A stretch of 64,000 nucleotides of DNA from Robertkochia flava (lineage in GTDB: Bacteria; Bacteroidota; Bacteroidia; Flavobacteriales; Flavobacteriaceae), in the NCBI RefSeq assembly GCF_020166515.1, contig NZ_JAINZT010000007.1, positions 248,001 to 312,000 on the forward strand, in the 5' to 3' direction. Position 1 is the first letter of the stretch. Each line of letters begins with the position of its first letter. A program made the translations under genes and the position numbers. The notes beneath the pieces were generated by a model. It saw nothing but the letters and a program-made list of their open reading frames with translations, was not told the origin of the DNA and searched no databases. Of the stretch, positions 8,001-14,302 are shown piece by piece.

Positions 8001-10990
8001 TTACCGGCAGTGGTTCAACATCGGGAGGACAACCGATCACGGCATACAGCTGGGACTTTGGCGATGGGGTTACAGATAGCATTGCCGATCCGCTGCATAC
8101 CTACCAGGCTTCGGGAATATACACGGCTGTACTCACGGTAACCGACAGTGTGGGCTTAAGCGATACAGACTCCCTTGAGATCACGGTGACGGATCCGCTG
8201 GTTGGACCAACCGCCCTGGCGGCTGCAGATGTGCAAAGCGGGGAAGCCCCATTGGAGGTAAACTTTACCGGCAGTAGTTCAACATCGGGAGGACAACCGA
8301 TCACGGCATACAGCTGGGACTTTGGCGATGGGGTTACAGATAGCATTGCCGATCCGCTGCATACCTACCAGGCCTCGGGAATATATACGGCCATACTCAC
8401 GGTAACCGACAGTGTGGGCTTAAGCGATACAGACTCCCTTGAGATCACGGTGACGGATCCGCTGGTCGGACCAACCGCCCTGGCTGCTGCAGATGTGCAA
8501 AGCGGGGAAGCCCCATTAGAGGTGACCTTTACCGGTAGTGGTTCAACATCGGGAGGACAACCGATCACGGCATACAGCTGGGACTTTGGAGATGGGGTCA
8601 CGGATAGCATTGCCGATCCGCTGCATACCTACCAGGCCTCGGGAATATACACGGCTGTACTTACGGTAACTGACAGTGTGGGCTTAAGCGATACAGACTC
8701 CCTTGAGATCACGGTGACCGATCCACTGGTTGGACCAACCGCCCTGGCGGCTGCCGATGTGCAAAGCGGGGAAGCCCCATTGGAGGTGACCTTTACCGGC
8801 AGTGGTTCAACATCGGGAGGACAACCGATCACGGCATACAGCTGGGACTTTGGCGATGGGGTTACGGATAGCATTGCCGATCCGCTGCATATCTACCAGG
8901 CCTCGGGAATATACACGGCTGTACTTACGGTAACTGATAGTGTGGGCTTAAGCGATACAGACTCCCTTGAGATCACGGTAACCGATCCGCTGGTTGGACC
9001 AACCGCCCTGGCGGCTGCAGATGTGCAAAGCGGGGAAGCCCCATTGGAGGTGACCTTTAGCGGCAGTAGTTCAACATCGGGAGGACAACCGATCACGGCA
9101 TACAGCTGGGACTTTGGCGATGGGGTAACGGATAGCATTGCTGATCCGTTGCATACCTACCAGGCCTCGGGAATATACACGGCTGTACTCACGGTAACTG
9201 ACAGTGTGGGCTTAAGCGATACAGACTCCCTTGAGATCACGGTGACCGATCCGCTGGTTGGACCAACCGCCCTGGCGGCTGCAGATGTGCAAAGCGGGGA
9301 AGCCCCATTGGAGGTGACCTTTAGCGGCAGTAGTTCAACATCCGGTGGACAACCGATCACGGCATACAGCTGGGACTTTGGCGATGGGGTCACGGATAGC
9401 ATTGCCGATCCGCTGCATACCTACCAGGTTTCAGGAATATATACGGCTGTACTCACGGTAACCGACAGTTTAGGCTTAAGCGATACAGACTCCCTTGAGA
9501 TCACGGTGACGGATCCGCTGGTCGGACCAACCGCCCTGGCTGCTGTAGATGTGCAAAGCGGGGAAGCCCCATTAGAGGTAAACTTTACCGGTAGTGGTTC
9601 AACATCGGGAGGACAACCGATCACGGCATACAGCTGGGACTTTGGCGATGGGGTTACAGATAGCATTGCCGATCCGCTGCATACCTACCAGGCTTCGGGA
9701 ATATACACGGCCGTACTCACGGTAACCGACAGTGTGGGCTTAAGCGATACGGACTCCCTTGAGATCACGGTGACCGATCCGCTGGTTGGACCAACCGCCC
9801 TGGCGTCTGCAGATGTGCAAAGCGGGGAAGCCCCATTGGAGGTGACCTTTAGCGGCAGCGGTTCAACATCGGGAGGACAACCGATCACGGCATACAGCTG
9901 GGACTTTGGCGATGGGGTCACGGATAGCATTGCTGATCCGCTGCATACCTACCAGGCCTCAGGAATATACACGGCCGTACTCACGGTTACTGACAGTTTG
10001 GGCTTAAGCGATACGGACTCCCTTGAGATCACAGTGACCGATCCGCTGGTTGGACCAACGGCAGTGGTTGTTTCTGATGTGAAATCCGGGGAAGCTCCCC
10101 TGGAAGTAAGTTTTAGTGGTAGCGGGTCGCTTCCAGGGACTAACCCCATCATCAGTTATAACTGGGATTTTGGGGATGGAATAAGTGATACCCTTCCGGA
10201 TCCGGTCCATATTTATGAAGCAACAGGAATGTTTACAGCTGTGCTTACGGTGACGGATAGTATCGGATTAAGCGATTCAAACTTTGTAAAGGTGCGGGTA
10301 ACCGAACCTGGATTAACCTCAGAAGTAGTTAGTTTTACACTTGTTAACGCAGACACCGATACCGATCTTTTTGAGCTGGTAGATGGAAGCGTCATTGATC
10401 TCAGCACCTTAGGTGGCGCAGGATTAAATATCCGGGCAAACACCGCTCCTGCAGAGGTTGGAAAAGTAATTTTTGAGCTTCTGGGTCCTAATGCTACCAC
10501 TTCCACCCAGCAAAAAATACCCTATGCTCTTTTTGGTACAAAGAATTCGGATTACCGATCGGGAATCCTGTCTCCGGGTACACATACATTAACCGCTACG
10601 CCTTATGAAACAGGAGGTAATGCACCACCGGGATTGGCCTTAACAGTAAACTTCAGCGTTGTAAATGTTCAAACCAAATCCGGCTCAGAGGCTGATTTGA
10701 ACTCATTGACCTCAAATAGTATTACTTCTGGAATGATAGTCATGTACCCGAACCCGGCCAATAGCCTGGTCCATATTTCCGGATTGAATCCGCCTTCTGT
10801 ATCAGGTAATACCATTTTCCATATCCATGATCTGAAAGGGAGTCTGGTGAAATCCTTAAATGGAACAGACTGGTACAGAAACAGCGAGTACCAGCTTCCG
10901 GTTGATGATCTGCAACAGGGCATCTACATCCTTAGTCTTGAAAATGGGGGGGATTTGTATTTCAGTCAGCGACTGGTCATAAAAAAATAG
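2072..10990 (+). CDS. giant malectin/PKD-repeat T9SS surface protein
   Basis: This 2972-residue protein has an extended signal region (hydrophobic core about 22-39, ending VVTGQ). In order follow: a sugar-dehydrogenase-like beta-propeller (about 40-590); a calcium-binding thrombospondin-3-like segment with DNDNDK and DPDDDNDG motifs (about 600-665); a lectin/LamG-like region (about 670-910); an ASPM/HYDIN-type domain (about 910-1017); and three malectin-like domains (about 1024-1177, 1270-1425, 1617-1768) each containing EIYWGATGGG. PKD and putative-Ig (He_PIG-like) domains lie between them. A run of PKD domains covers about 1869-2748, eight of them nearly identical, then a beta module shared with the upstream gene and a T9SS type A sorting domain (YPNPANS). 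Malectin domains suggest carbohydrate binding. It is likely displayed on the surface or secreted; catalytic activity is not evident. The domain calls are by pattern and the borders are approximate. Confidence 0.85.
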   Translation: MNRILRFPFQWISGGLYCNWIPLLLAVLVVLISTGVVTGQTISFGQTGLQGESIVNPTSLSFGPNGKLYVSQQNGTLWEFTVARDTSAPGSGNYSVVESKTITLIKNATPNHNDDGTQNTTSIRQITGILATGTPENPILYVTSSDWRIGGGGSLGNDTNLDTNSGILSRLKWNGQQWEKVDLVRGLPRCEENHSTNGMDIFSSNGQDYLLVQQGGNTNMGAPSNNFAGSSEFFLAGALLIVNLSQIQEMESSNGGPFTDPRTGTAYIYDLPTLNDPERPDITNASPSFPYGPQHPMYNATIDLGDPFGGNNGLNQAFPEPGGPVQIFAPGFRNAYDVVVTSSGKIYTSDNGPNKGWGGPPAIYDNTGTLKGDDSNTTYNSQQGDYVTNQFNITNGVSHGDQLHLIGNITDGNGTYYGGHPVPVRAFPDKAGIYKYSYDGSTWIEQGSYAFADLLSGVSGYLNQSFTLADFPSDPRQGDYTTDDINDPSLNILDIVNSSTNGISEYTATNFGGAMTGDLITASFNGSINRYKTDATGSGLILKNNAFLSGFGSQPLDVVALGDNAIFPGTIWAVTYGADNVTIFEPADFGNCIQPEDPEYDASLDYDNDGFTNGDEIANGTNPCSAGSQPTDNDNDKISDLSDPDDDNDGIPDLEDAFAIDPQNGLSTSLPLSYPFWNNDPGTGFFGLGFTGLMLDPTGNTDYLDQFDETNISFGGAAGKATVDQVDDGEALQGVNNQKYAFQFGVAADTSSPPFTIQTAIETPFDGFPPQPGQEYGIYIGTGDQDNYFKMVLDDGADPNDDTYGITLLLEEGGTVISSQNFDVAGLISANAVTFYLSIDPAQNTVNSYYSLDGGGVIMPLGLPVTLPASFLDPSDAQGMAVGIISTSGGAGTYTATWDYLNITLDEPGVLQANSQTFSFGTLAINGEANSLSLEVTNQGGATDQAITISDLIFSGPDSTLFSTNAVLPLQVGPGETKIIPVTLTPDDTARLVSAQLDVVHDGANSPLQVTLEGELTDILNTTVIRINSGGAAENYEGKAFAADQYFSSGKVYSNTKALVSPLLSTERTASSPPQLFYNIPVENGTYEVNLYFSEIYWGATGGGNGGVGSRVFDVIVEGDLVLDNFDIFAEVGAETLVVKSYNVTVTDGEISLLFDASSAVGGVNQPKISAIEIFSASNQVPIAKIGASVTSGNAPLTVNFTGEDSLDDDGIVSYEWDFGDGSTSSEANPSHIYLSEGTFTVSLTVMDSRGATNAVTTEIQVGPSQSNDGYKLLLNAGGGSVTYEGKVFQQDEYFTGGKTYTNPDALVPELLKTERSASPPEFSYQIPVVNGTYQVILHFAEIYWGATGGGSGGVGKRVFDVFLEGNIVLDNYDIYADVGAETIASKSFTTEVTDQNLDLYFSALAANGGVNQPKISAIEIYGIDNGQFSPITITSIPEQVNKPGDLADITVAAVGGDPAKAFMYSLTGQPEGILIDSLSGKISGEISQNALTGGPASDGIHQVVVTVNKEGSQPSEENFQWTVSNGPEAVASADTLSGPAPFQVAFSGLNSSSVNGVISGYEWDFGDGVSSTEANPTHVYTSNGSYAAVLTVTDELGLTDSDTMNVNVAPVSGAFELRINAGGVQLDYEGNTFFGDQGFTGGYVYTNASALVPELLKSERTAGSQLGYNIAVPNGEYTVNLYFAEIYWGATGGGSGGVGSRVFDVSLENTLVLDNFDIIAEAGAAETLVVKSFNVTVSDGQLNLFFDSSSAAGGVNQPKISAIEILSNVADPITLSQILNQVNKVGDQIDIAVEASGGDPQQNFNYSISGQPEGVDIEPTNGQIFGVVSENALTGGPAGDGVHNVTVSVTKSGSQPVDEVFQWIISNGPVAVAEADTLSGVVPLEINFSGSNSTAGLGSVQTYSWDFGDGVTDSIADPLHTYQASGIYTAVLTVTDSVGLSDTDSLEITVTDPLVGPTALAAADVQSGEAPLEVNFTGSGSTSGGQPITAYSWDFGDGVTDSIADPLHTYQASGIYTAVLTVTDSVGLSDTDSLEITVTDPLVGPTALAAADVQSGEAPLEVNFTGSSSTSGGQPITAYSWDFGDGVTDSIADPLHTYQASGIYTAILTVTDSVGLSDTDSLEITVTDPLVGPTALAAADVQSGEAPLEVTFTGSGSTSGGQPITAYSWDFGDGVTDSIADPLHTYQASGIYTAVLTVTDSVGLSDTDSLEITVTDPLVGPTALAAADVQSGEAPLEVTFTGSGSTSGGQPITAYSWDFGDGVTDSIADPLHIYQASGIYTAVLTVTDSVGLSDTDSLEITVTDPLVGPTALAAADVQSGEAPLEVTFSGSSSTSGGQPITAYSWDFGDGVTDSIADPLHTYQASGIYTAVLTVTDSVGLSDTDSLEITVTDPLVGPTALAAADVQSGEAPLEVTFSGSSSTSGGQPITAYSWDFGDGVTDSIADPLHTYQVSGIYTAVLTVTDSLGLSDTDSLEITVTDPLVGPTALAAVDVQSGEAPLEVNFTGSGSTSGGQPITAYSWDFGDGVTDSIADPLHTYQASGIYTAVLTVTDSVGLSDTDSLEITVTDPLVGPTALASADVQSGEAPLEVTFSGSGSTSGGQPITAYSWDFGDGVTDSIADPLHTYQASGIYTAVLTVTDSLGLSDTDSLEITVTDPLVGPTAVVVSDVKSGEAPLEVSFSGSGSLPGTNPIISYNWDFGDGISDTLPDPVHIYEATGMFTAVLTVTDSIGLSDSNFVKVRVTEPGLTSEVVSFTLVNADTDTDLFELVDGSVIDLSTLGGAGLNIRANTAPAEVGKVIFELLGPNATTSTQQKIPYALFGTKNSDYRSGILSPGTHTLTATPYETGGNAPPGLALTVNFSVVNVQTKSGSEADLNSLTSNSITSGMIVMYPNPANSLVHISGLNPPSVSGNTIFHIHDLKGSLVKSLNGTDWYRNSEYQLPVDDLQQGIYILSLENGGDLYFSQRLVIKK
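7940..10051 (+). repeat. eight tandem near-identical 264-bp PKD repeats
   Basis: Units start at 7940, 8204, 8468, 8732, 8996, 9260, 9524 and 9788, each at GGA CCA ACC. Only scattered substitutions separate them (for example EVNFTGS versus EVTFSGS, and single T/C changes). The second half of the preceding PKD (about 7783-7939) belongs to the same family, and a diverged PKD follows at 10052. Such homogeneity means recent expansion or ongoing conversion, so copy number probably varies between strains. It is also a known risk for assembly collapse. Confidence 0.95.
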
Positions 10991-11089
10991 CTTCAGGACA
11001 GAACAGAAAATTATCATTTATGCAATCGGGATACAATTTAATGCGAAGTGTTTACCTTTATTCGCTGAATTGTTCCAAATTTGTACGCT

Positions 11090-11722
11090 ATGCTAAATGA
11101 ATTAAAGCAATATTACGGGCATCTTTTTGAGGAAGAGCTCATCAACGAGATCAATAAGGTAGGCACCTATAAGGAGGTTCCCGCAGGAAGTAAGCTCATC
11201 GAGATCGGCGATTACGTGAAATCCATGCCGCTCCTGGTTTCAGGAGCCATAAAGATCATGAGGGAAGATGCGGATGGGGATGAACTGCTGCTTTATTTTT
11301 TGGAAAGGGGAGATACCTGTGCAATGACTATGACTTGTTGTATGGGGAGTCATAAAAGTGAGATCCGGGCAATTGCCGAGAAAGATACACGCCTGATTAT
11401 GATTCCTGTGCAAAAGATGGAGGAATGGATGGCAAAATACCAATCCTGGAGATCCTTTGTGCTGGAGAGTTACCAGTCCAGACTTAATGAAATGCTGGAA
11501 ACTATCGATACCATTGCCTTTCTTAAAATGGACGAACGACTTATGAAGTACCTTCGCGATCGCGCCAAGATCGTCCAGGATGACTGCCTGGAAACCACCC
11601 ACCAGGAAATTGCTTACGACCTGCATACTTCAAGGGTTGTCATTTCCCGCCTGTTAAAAGCGCTGGAGAAAGAAGGTAAAATCAAATTACACAGAAACCA
11701 GATCAAGGTGGTCGATCTTTAA
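11090..11722 (+). CDS. Crp/Fnr-family regulator, candidate sulfur/persulfide-responsive activator
   Basis: This 210-residue protein has an N-terminal cyclic-nucleotide-binding-like beta-roll (about 15-115), a dimerisation helix (about 120-150) and a C-terminal winged HTH (about 165-200). The recognition helix has SRVVISRLLK at 181-190, where the CRP glutamate position is Val183, so DNA specificity should differ from CRP and FNR. The FNR iron-sulfur cysteine pattern is absent. The sensor domain instead carries Cys77, Cys83 and Cys84 in GDTCAMTMTCCMG. I chose the ATG at 11090 over an in-frame TTG at 11081. The gene heads a sulfur-oxidation island with five GTAAC-N4-GTTAC palindromes at fixed distance from -7 boxes; the inference is that this protein binds them. 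No such palindrome precedes the gene itself, so autoregulation is not supported. Confidence 0.85.
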   Translation: MLNELKQYYGHLFEEELINEINKVGTYKEVPAGSKLIEIGDYVKSMPLLVSGAIKIMREDADGDELLLYFLERGDTCAMTMTCCMGSHKSEIRAIAEKDTRLIMIPVQKMEEWMAKYQSWRSFVLESYQSRLNEMLETIDTIAFLKMDERLMKYLRDRAKIVQDDCLETTHQEIAYDLHTSRVVISRLLKALEKEGKIKLHRNQIKVVDL

Positions 11723-11732
11723 GATCACAAGT

Positions 11733-11776
11733 GTAACCATTGTTACTGTAACGGTTTCTTTCGGGATCTATATTTG
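11733..11776 (+). promoter_or_regulatory. Crp/Fnr-type palindrome plus -7 box, site 1 (before tauE)
   Basis: GTAACCATTGTTAC (11733-11746) is a perfect 5+5 dyad with a 4-bp spacer. Exactly 22 bp later comes TATATTTG (11769-11776), a perfect TAnnTTTG -7 box. The dyad centre lies about 40 bp before the expected start, as at class II Crp/Fnr-activated promoters. No good TTTG -33 element is present: its place is taken by the ACTG at the end of the site, consistent with activator dependence. Confidence 0.8.
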
Positions 11777-11797
11777 CTCCTGAAATAAAACTATGAT

Positions 11798-12601
11798 ATG
11801 GACATATTACACCTTATTCTGGGATACCTTGGGGCGCTTACAATAGGAGTTGTTTTGGGACTGATTGGCGGAGGGGGTTCGATCCTGACCGTTCCTGTTC
11901 TCGTATATCTATTGGCTATCGAGCCCGTAATTGCTACGGCATATTCCCTTTTTATTGTTGGGACCACCTCCCTGGTGGGTGCTGTAAAGAATATGAAAAA
12001 GGGACTTGTGGACTTTAAGACGGCCCTTGTTTTTGCAGTTCCGGCTTTTATTGCGGTTTATGCAACAAGAAAATACCTGGTTCCTGCCATCCCTGAAGAA
12101 ATATTTACCCTGGGCGATTTCACCATGACCCGGGATGTGGGTATCATGATCTTTTTTGCGATCATTATGCTGCTTGCTTCAGTATCCATGATACGCGGCA
12201 GAAAGGATCAGGATATCGAAGGGGAACAAGCCGTGTCTTATAATTACCCTCTCATTATTTTGGAAGGAGCTGTAGTAGGCGTACTAACAGGAATTGTGGG
12301 TGCCGGCGGCGGTTTCCTTATTATTCCGGCTCTGGTGCTGTTGGCAAAGCTGCCTATGAAACGGGCCGTGGCCACCTCCCTGCTTATTATTTCGATAAAG
12401 TCGCTGATCGGCTTTATCGGGGATGTGGAGAATCTGGATATCGACTGGAATTTCCTGATCAGTTTCACGTTGGTTTCTGTTGTGGGGATCTTTTTAGGTA
12501 TCTGGCTCAATAAATTTATTGAAGGAGGTAAACTCAAGAAATCCTTTGGTTGGTTTGTATTGATCATGGGAGTTTATATTATCCTAAAAGAATTACTCTG
12601 A
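11798..12601 (+). CDS. TauE/SafE-family sulfite/anion exporter
   Basis: This 267-residue integral membrane protein has about eight hydrophobic segments and the internal duplication typical of TauE/SafE proteins. The two half-motifs are GLIGGGGSIL (about 21-30) and GIVGAGGGFL (about 166-175), each near the start of its half. The family exports sulfite, sulfoacetate or related anions across the inner membrane. It sits between the Crp/Fnr gene and the persulfide dioxygenase genes, so exporting sulfite made by those enzymes is the most economical role (inference). It has its own palindrome-linked promoter and an intrinsic terminator at 12624, so it is probably transcribed alone. Confidence 0.85.
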   Translation: MDILHLILGYLGALTIGVVLGLIGGGGSILTVPVLVYLLAIEPVIATAYSLFIVGTTSLVGAVKNMKKGLVDFKTALVFAVPAFIAVYATRKYLVPAIPEEIFTLGDFTMTRDVGIMIFFAIIMLLASVSMIRGRKDQDIEGEQAVSYNYPLIILEGAVVGVLTGIVGAGGGFLIIPALVLLAKLPMKRAVATSLLIISIKSLIGFIGDVENLDIDWNFLISFTLVSVVGIFLGIWLNKFIEGGKLKKSFGWFVLIMGVYIILKELL

Positions 12602-12623
12602 TAAATACCCGGATAAAATTTTT

Positions 12624-12652
12624 AAAAGGCTGATGAATATCAGCCTTTTTTT
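12624..12652 (+). terminator. intrinsic terminator after tauE
   Basis: An 11-bp perfect stem (12624-12634 with 12639-12649, core AGGCTGAT/ATCAGCCT), loop GAAT, then a T-run to 12652. Confidence 0.9.
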
Positions 12653-12672
12653 ATTTCCAGGATTTCACCTTT

Positions 12673-12716
12673 GTAACAATTGATACTGCAAAACAATTTA
12701 GGGGGTAATAGCTTTA
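12673..12716 (+). promoter_or_regulatory. Crp/Fnr-type palindrome plus -7 box, site 2 (before dioxygenase 1)
   Basis: GTAACAATTGATAC (12673-12686) is the dyad with one mismatch in the right half-site. TAGCTTTA (12709-12716), one base off TAnnTTTG, begins exactly 22 bp later, the same geometry as the other four sites. The ATG follows at 12745. Confidence 0.75.
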
Positions 12717-12744
12717 CCAGACAATTATTAAATCATGAAGAATT

Positions 12745-14157
12745 ATGAAAATTGAACAGATTTATACGGGTTGCCTTGCACATGCGGCTTATTATATAGA
12801 AAGTGATGGCGAAGCAGCTATTTTTGATCCTTTACGTGAAGTACAGCCATATCTTGATCGTGCGGTTGAGGATGGGGCCAGGATCAAATATGTTTTTGAA
12901 ACCCACTTCCATGCCGATTTTGTAAGCGGACATTTGGATCTCAGGAAAAAAACCGGGGCCGATATTGTGTTCGGACCCACGGCAAAACCGGGATACGAGG
13001 CTATTATCGCAAAAGACGGACAGGTATTTCAGGTAGGTAAATATAAAATTAAGGTGCTGCACACCCCCGGGCATACCATGGAGAGCACCACCTATCTGCT
13101 GATCGATGAACATGGAAAGGAACATGGAATTATAACCGGGGATACCTTATTTATTGGGGATGTGGGCAGACCTGACCTTGCGCAACATGTTGTCGAGGAC
13201 CTGACAGAAGAAAAACTGGCCGGTTATTTGTACGAATCCCTGAGAAATAAGATCATGCCTTTGCCGGATGATCTCATTGTTTATCCAAATCACGGGGCGG
13301 GTTCTGCCTGTGGAAAAATGATGAGTAAAGAAACCACGGATACCCTGGGGAATCAGAAGGCTACAAATTATGCGCTGAGGGCGGATATGACCAAAGAAGA
13401 GTTTATTGACGAATTGCTAACCGGATTGACCACCCCTCCCGGATACTTTCCGCAAAATGTACTGATGAATATTAAAGGTTATGACAGCTTCGATCAGGTA
13501 AGGGATCGGGCGGAAACCCCTATGAGTCCTGAGGAGTTCGAAATGACGGCCAATGCTTCCCAGGCTCTTGTTCTGGATACAAGAGCGGACGAAGAATTTG
13601 CAAAGGGTTTTATTCCCAACAGTATTAATATTGGTTTAAAGGGCAATTTTGCCCCCTGGGTAGGAGAAATGATCCCTGATGTGAAACAGGAGATTCTGCT
13701 GATTGCTGAACCCGGAAAGGAAGAAGAAGCGATTACCAGATTGGCCAGGGTGGGGTATGATGGTGTTATCGGGTACCTCGATGGAGGCTTCCAAAGCTGG
13801 AAAGATGCTGGTAAGGAAGTTGATCGTGTAGAGCGACTGGATGTAAGTAGCTTTGAAAATATTTTCAACGATGATATACCGGTTTTCGATGTCCGAAAAA
13901 AGAGCGAATTCGATTCGGAACATCTTATGGGTGCTGAAAATATTCCGCTGAATGAGATCAATAAGCACCTTGCTGAATTCCCAAGGAATAAGAAGTTCTA
14001 CCTGCATTGTGCAGGGGGCTACAGAAGCATGATCGCGGCTTCTATACTTAAACAAAGAGGATGGGATAACTTTGCAGATCTTCGCGGAGGATTTGATAGG
14101 ATCAAGGAATCAAACTTGCCTAAGTCTGATTATATATGCCCTACAACCTTGCTTTAA
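12745..14157 (+). CDS. persulfide dioxygenase-rhodanese fusion, copy 1 (CstB/ETHE1-type)
   Basis: This 470-residue protein starts with a metallo-beta-lactamase-fold dioxygenase domain (about 1-250) with THFHADFVSGH, HTPGHTMEST and TGDTLFIGDVGRPDL. By analogy with ETHE1 the single iron would be held by His54, His109 and Asp132. Two rhodanese domains follow. The first (about 270-350) lacks a cysteine at the active-site loop and reads IAEPGKEEE, so it is probably non-catalytic. The second (about 365-460) has HCAGGYRS with catalytic Cys422. Known fusions oxidise glutathione, CoA or bacillithiol persulfides to sulfite and can make thiosulfate. It probably acts in the cytoplasm on the product of the SQR at 16622. 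No signal peptide is visible. A close paralogue follows immediately. Confidence 0.88.
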   Translation: MKIEQIYTGCLAHAAYYIESDGEAAIFDPLREVQPYLDRAVEDGARIKYVFETHFHADFVSGHLDLRKKTGADIVFGPTAKPGYEAIIAKDGQVFQVGKYKIKVLHTPGHTMESTTYLLIDEHGKEHGIITGDTLFIGDVGRPDLAQHVVEDLTEEKLAGYLYESLRNKIMPLPDDLIVYPNHGAGSACGKMMSKETTDTLGNQKATNYALRADMTKEEFIDELLTGLTTPPGYFPQNVLMNIKGYDSFDQVRDRAETPMSPEEFEMTANASQALVLDTRADEEFAKGFIPNSINIGLKGNFAPWVGEMIPDVKQEILLIAEPGKEEEAITRLARVGYDGVIGYLDGGFQSWKDAGKEVDRVERLDVSSFENIFNDDIPVFDVRKKSEFDSEHLMGAENIPLNEINKHLAEFPRNKKFYLHCAGGYRSMIAASILKQRGWDNFADLRGGFDRIKESNLPKSDYICPTTLL

Positions 14158-14190
14158 ACCTATAATGCCAGGTGTTTCAAGGTTGTTTGA

Positions 14191-14218
14191 AAGGCTCCGG
14201 ATTTCCGGGGCCTTTTTT
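14191..14218 (+). terminator. intrinsic terminator after dioxygenase copy 1
   Basis: Stem AAGGCTCCGG (14191-14200) with CCGGGGCCTT (14205-14214, one G-T pair), loop ATTT, T-run to 14218. It separates the two paralogues into independent units. Confidence 0.9.
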
Positions 14219-14232
14219 CTGCGGTTTTCTGT

Positions 14233-14276
14233 GTAACCAATGTTACTGGCCAAAGTGCTTCCGCATCTTAATTTTA
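14233..14276 (+). promoter_or_regulatory. Crp/Fnr-type palindrome plus -7 box, site 3 (before dioxygenase 2)
   Basis: GTAACCAATGTTAC (14233-14246) is a perfect dyad, and TAATTTTA (14269-14276, one mismatch to TAnnTTTG) starts 22 bp later. An in-frame ATG at 14240 falls inside this palindrome, so it cannot be the start of a gene transcribed from this promoter. This supports the ATG at 14303. Confidence 0.8.
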
Positions 14277-14302
14277 CATCAAAATTAAAAGCAAAACTTT
14301 TT

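Noticed and set aside
7837-9930. Eight identical minus-strand frames of 81 codons
   Set aside because: They are reverse-frame shadows of the 264-bp PKD repeats.
11081-11089. TTG start for the Crp/Fnr gene
   Set aside because: An ATG follows three codons later and begins the recognisable domain; nothing supports the TTG.
14240-14302. Longer start for dioxygenase copy 2
   Set aside because: It starts within palindrome site 3, and the 14303 start aligns exactly with copy 1.
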